Assembly (NCBI GenBank): GCA_903822375.1
Contig: CAIJOU010000750.1
Location: forward strand, 1-7,179
DNA from: Candidatus Hydrogenedentota bacterium
GTDB taxonomy: Bacteria; Hydrogenedentota; Hydrogenedentia; Hydrogenedentales; CAITNO01
DNA length: 7,179 nucleotides
Reading direction: 5' to 3'
This document shows positions 5,595 through 7,179 of the stretch, in pieces (the stretch's first letter is position 1; each line of letters begins with the position of its first letter). The translations under genes were made by a program, and so were the position numbers. Below the pieces are notes generated by a model. It was not told where the DNA came from. It ran no database searches and saw nothing but the letters and a program-made list of their open reading frames with translations.

Positions 5595-5672
5595 TGCCGC
5601 ACGGATACGGTGGCGCGGGAAGTCGCGGCTTGTCTCAATTTCCCTTTGGACATAGATGGAGTTGTGAATTTG

Positions 5673-6467
5673 ATGAATGCTTGTCTGTGTTTGGCAACGG
5701 GTGATTTCGACAGACCCGTTCTGCAGCGATACTTGGCGGCCGTGGGCGGCATCTATTGGGGCTTGATTTTGACGTGTGCGGGCTTGTTTCCGGAGCACAA
5801 GTTCTCAATCATGTCGAACTCATACAGCGCACTGGGAAGCTACGACCAAGACAATAATCCTCAATGGTGGTGGCTGTTCTCGATAGCGATGACGTTCTGG
5901 GGTATCGCGATGGTCCCGGTGGTGTTCTACAACTTCCGGCGGCTTGCGACAATCTCGGTCAGGGCAGCAGGCATAGGTGCGTCCTTCATGATGCTTGGAG
6001 CACTTGGCATTTCTCTCGTGGGTTTTTTTCCAGATGCGTACGGCATGACTTTCGGCAATTACGAAATCCGGGGGATTCACAAGTACGTTGCCCTCATCGG
6101 CGCAGGTGGATACGTGTTGAGTGCCATCTGGTTTGGGGTCATGCTTGTCACCGACGCCCGGAAAGTCGCCTTCTCGGGAGAATATGGAGATTTCGACCAT
6201 AAGAGGCTTGTCCCCCCGTATGTCATCTCGGGCGGCGTGTTTGGCACGGGACTATACTTCCTGTTCCGATGGGAATTCGTCTACGCAAACATGAAAGCCG
6301 CCGCCATCGCTGCCGGGCAACCGATTCCAGGGCATTTCGGCGCTGCTCTCAATACACGCTATTCCTTTCCTTTATGGGAGAATCTCGCCGTCTGCTCGCT
6401 GTTCATATTCATCGTCTGGTTTGCCTTGGCACTGCCCGAAGAAGTCCCTCTTGGCGAACGATACTGA
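5673..6467 (+). CDS. Six-helix integral membrane protein, DUF998-like
   Basis: A polytopic inner-membrane protein of 264 residues from ATG 5673. Hydrophobic segments are at about 20-39 (YLAAVGGIYWGLILTCAGLF), 65-86, 96-119, 137-159, 182-204 and 236-255, giving six helices. Between helices 1 and 2 is SYSALGSYDQDNNPQWWW. The S.LGS followed by P and the next helix resembles the SELG loop of DUF998 and Frag1-like proteins, whose role is unclear. Helix 3 ends GFFPD, also typical. Start choice: GGAG at 5658-5661 is 11 bases from ATG 5673 (8 from TTG 5670). GTG 5610 would add 21 residues, has only GGA at four bases, and would place the gene 15 bases after the HU stop. The C-terminus (LPEEVPLGERY) is soluble. 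The family is a tentative match and no function is proposed. Confidence 0.8.
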   Translation: MNACLCLATGDFDRPVLQRYLAAVGGIYWGLILTCAGLFPEHKFSIMSNSYSALGSYDQDNNPQWWWLFSIAMTFWGIAMVPVVFYNFRRLATISVRAAGIGASFMMLGALGISLVGFFPDAYGMTFGNYEIRGIHKYVALIGAGGYVLSAIWFGVMLVTDARKVAFSGEYGDFDHKRLVPPYVISGGVFGTGLYFLFRWEFVYANMKAAAIAAGQPIPGHFGAALNTRYSFPLWENLAVCSLFIFIVWFALALPEEVPLGERY

Positions 6468-6534
6468 GGGATTGAGACTCTGGATGCACCACAAAGAGTA
6501 TTTCGTCATACTGCAGGCAATAGTTTTCTGAGTT

Positions 6535-6606
6535 CGGTTGTTTTCCGCAACCGTCACCCTCATCCCCGCCGGGTCCATCGCCACTGAAGCCTTCAGAAAC
6601 GGCGGG
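6535..6606. other. Hairpin-rich gap between convergent genes
   Basis: Between the membrane-protein stop (6467) and the response-regulator stop (6607) there are two inverted repeats. CGGTTG (6535-6540) pairs with CAACCG (6548-6553). CCCGCCG (6565-6571) pairs with CGGCGGG (6600-6606) and encloses CTGAA/TTCAG (6584-6588, 6592-6596). Neither is followed by a T run on either strand, so they are not standard intrinsic terminators, but the position between convergent 3' ends suggests they may block or stabilise transcripts. Confidence 0.35.
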
Positions 6607-7128
6607 TCAGGAAGACGTTCTGTTATGAGTCATCCAGTATTGGCCAACGGATTTTACGACGGCTTTGAAATCGCTGAAACTCAACGGTTTCATGATGTAA
6701 CTGTTAGCGCCACAGCGATAGCTTTTTTCTATGTTGCGGGCGTCTTGGGAGTCGCTAAAGATGACAACGGGGGTGAGGGTCAGTGCGTCTTCAGCATCGA
6801 GTGATCGTATTTGGCCGAGTATGGAGAAGCCATCTGCTCCGGGCAGTTCCAAATCAAGCAGAATCAGCCTGGGGGGCTCCGTCCTAACACGAGCAGTCCA
6901 GTCGCCCCGTGCAAAAAGAAAGTCCAGTGCCTCTGTGCCATCGCAAACGGCGACGACATTGACATCGGGGATAGAGGCTTGCAGGATCTCCACGATGGAG
7001 GCCCGTTCACCCTCGCCGTCTTCCACCACGAGGATATCAACTGGTTCATCGTTCGTAAGCGTCCGGTGAACGGCATCTTCCCAAATCCCCGGACCTGTGC
7101 GAAGATATCGCCATTGCAGGAGGTACAT
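6607..7128 (-). CDS. Single-domain response regulator (Rcp1-like receiver)
   Basis: A CheY-fold phosphoacceptor of 173 residues without an output domain, so it acts by protein interaction in a phosphorelay. The receiver starts at about residue 29 (PVDILVVEDGEGE, acidic pair E36/D37). The phosphorylatable aspartate is D92 in LILLDLELPGADG, the switch serine is S125 in VVIFSDSQD, and the lysine is K147 in ANSYIMKPLSF. The ending AVVKSVGQYW is typical of Rcp1-type regulators that partner hybrid or phytochrome-like kinases. The first 28 residues are not part of the domain. ATG 7128 is the only standard start between the upstream stop and the domain, yet it has no ribosome binding site. It overlaps the ribosome binding region of the divergent gene. 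The true start could be a rare codon further in. No kinase gene is visible in the window. Confidence 0.88.
   Translation of the reverse strand: MYLLQWRYLRTGPGIWEDAVHRTLTNDEPVDILVVEDGEGERASIVEILQASIPDVNVVAVCDGTEALDFLFARGDWTARVRTEPPRLILLDLELPGADGFSILGQIRSLDAEDALTLTPVVIFSDSQDARNIEKSYRCGANSYIMKPLSFSDFKAVVKSVGQYWMTHNRTSS
7118..7123 (+). promoter_or_regulatory. Perfect AGGAGG ribosome binding site
   Basis: AGGAGG lies nine bases before ATG 7133 and only three before ATG 7127. The spacing selects 7133 as start of the + strand gene at the window edge. The site lies inside the first codons of the response regulator on the other strand. Confidence 0.7.
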
Positions 7129-7132
7129 GGCA

Positions 7133-7179
7133 ATGGCGGATACAGACGGAATGAATCAGGCTGAGCGTGAGTCCTATTG
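7133..7179 (+). CDS. 5' end of an unidentified gene, cut by window edge
   Basis: The reading frame begins MADTDGMNQAERESY and runs out of the window after 15 codons. The start is supported by a consensus AGGAGG at nine bases. An alternative ATG at 7127 in the same frame adds two residues. The visible residues are polar and not a signal peptide. It is divergent from the response regulator, and two-component partners are often adjacent, so a kinase is one possibility, but 15 residues cannot show this. Confidence 0.5.
   Translation, partial: MADTDGMNQAERESY

Noticed and set aside
4835..5752. Two long minus-strand open frames (4835-5752, 4953-5798) opposite the zinc-ribbon and HU genes
   Set aside because: They are antisense to two genes with known or clear domain features and show no coherent protein of their own.
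6372..6584. Minus-strand frame after the response regulator containing FLKASVAMDPAG
   Set aside because: It looks protein-like for a few residues but lies antisense to the membrane protein and has no ribosome binding site.

Overview
The window reads as bacterial chromosome, GC-rich (my estimate is mid-to-high 50s percent), and it mixes ordinary housekeeping genes with decayed mobile DNA. The gene content (a rod-shape MreB, a YtrA-type GntR regulator, an HU-like protein, an orphan response regulator, a glycoside-hydrolase-like secreted protein, a DUF6880-like fragment and IS66 plus integrase scars) would suit a large-genome environmental Gram-negative such as a member of the PVC group or Hydrogenedentes. 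That placement is an impression from protein style, not a demonstrated assignment.

Left part (1-2503, all + strand) is an accessory island. It opens with a wrecked rve-type integrase gene carrying an 18-bp and a 13-bp tandem duplication. A short scar of an IS66-type transposase 3' end follows (327-383). Next is an intact 418-residue TIM-barrel, glycoside-hydrolase-like gene (487-1743) with its own promoter and a strong ribosome binding site. A second, longer IS66 3' end (about 1806-1964) is joined directly to the 5'-truncated tail of a DUF6880-like gene (1964-2503). The two IS66 scars share 52 of 57 bases and lose similarity at the same nucleotide, three bases after the transposase stop codon. 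The hydrolase-like gene therefore sits between two directly repeated IS66 ends.

Middle part (2504-4612) is minus-strand core DNA. mreB (2728-3756) probably uses a TTG start. A YtrA-subfamily GntR repressor (4007-4480) lies upstream of it and is closed off by a well-formed UUCG-loop terminator at 3921-3966. No mreC or ABC transporter gene is visible next to them.

Right part (4613-7179) begins with an extended -10 promoter driving a small zinc-ribbon protein with an acidic tail (4821-5162). It is followed by an HU/IHF-family gene (5265-5594) with a small palindrome in its leader, and a six-helix membrane protein (5673-6467). A single-domain response regulator converges on it from the minus strand (6607-7128). 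Its start codon overlaps by two bases the region of a divergent + strand gene that begins at 7133 behind a perfect AGGAGG and runs out of the window.

No CRISPR array, tRNA, rRNA or recognisable defence system was seen. The most interesting structures are the IS66-scar pair around the hydrolase-like gene, the IS66/DUF6880 fusion junction, and the interlocked divergent starts at the right edge.
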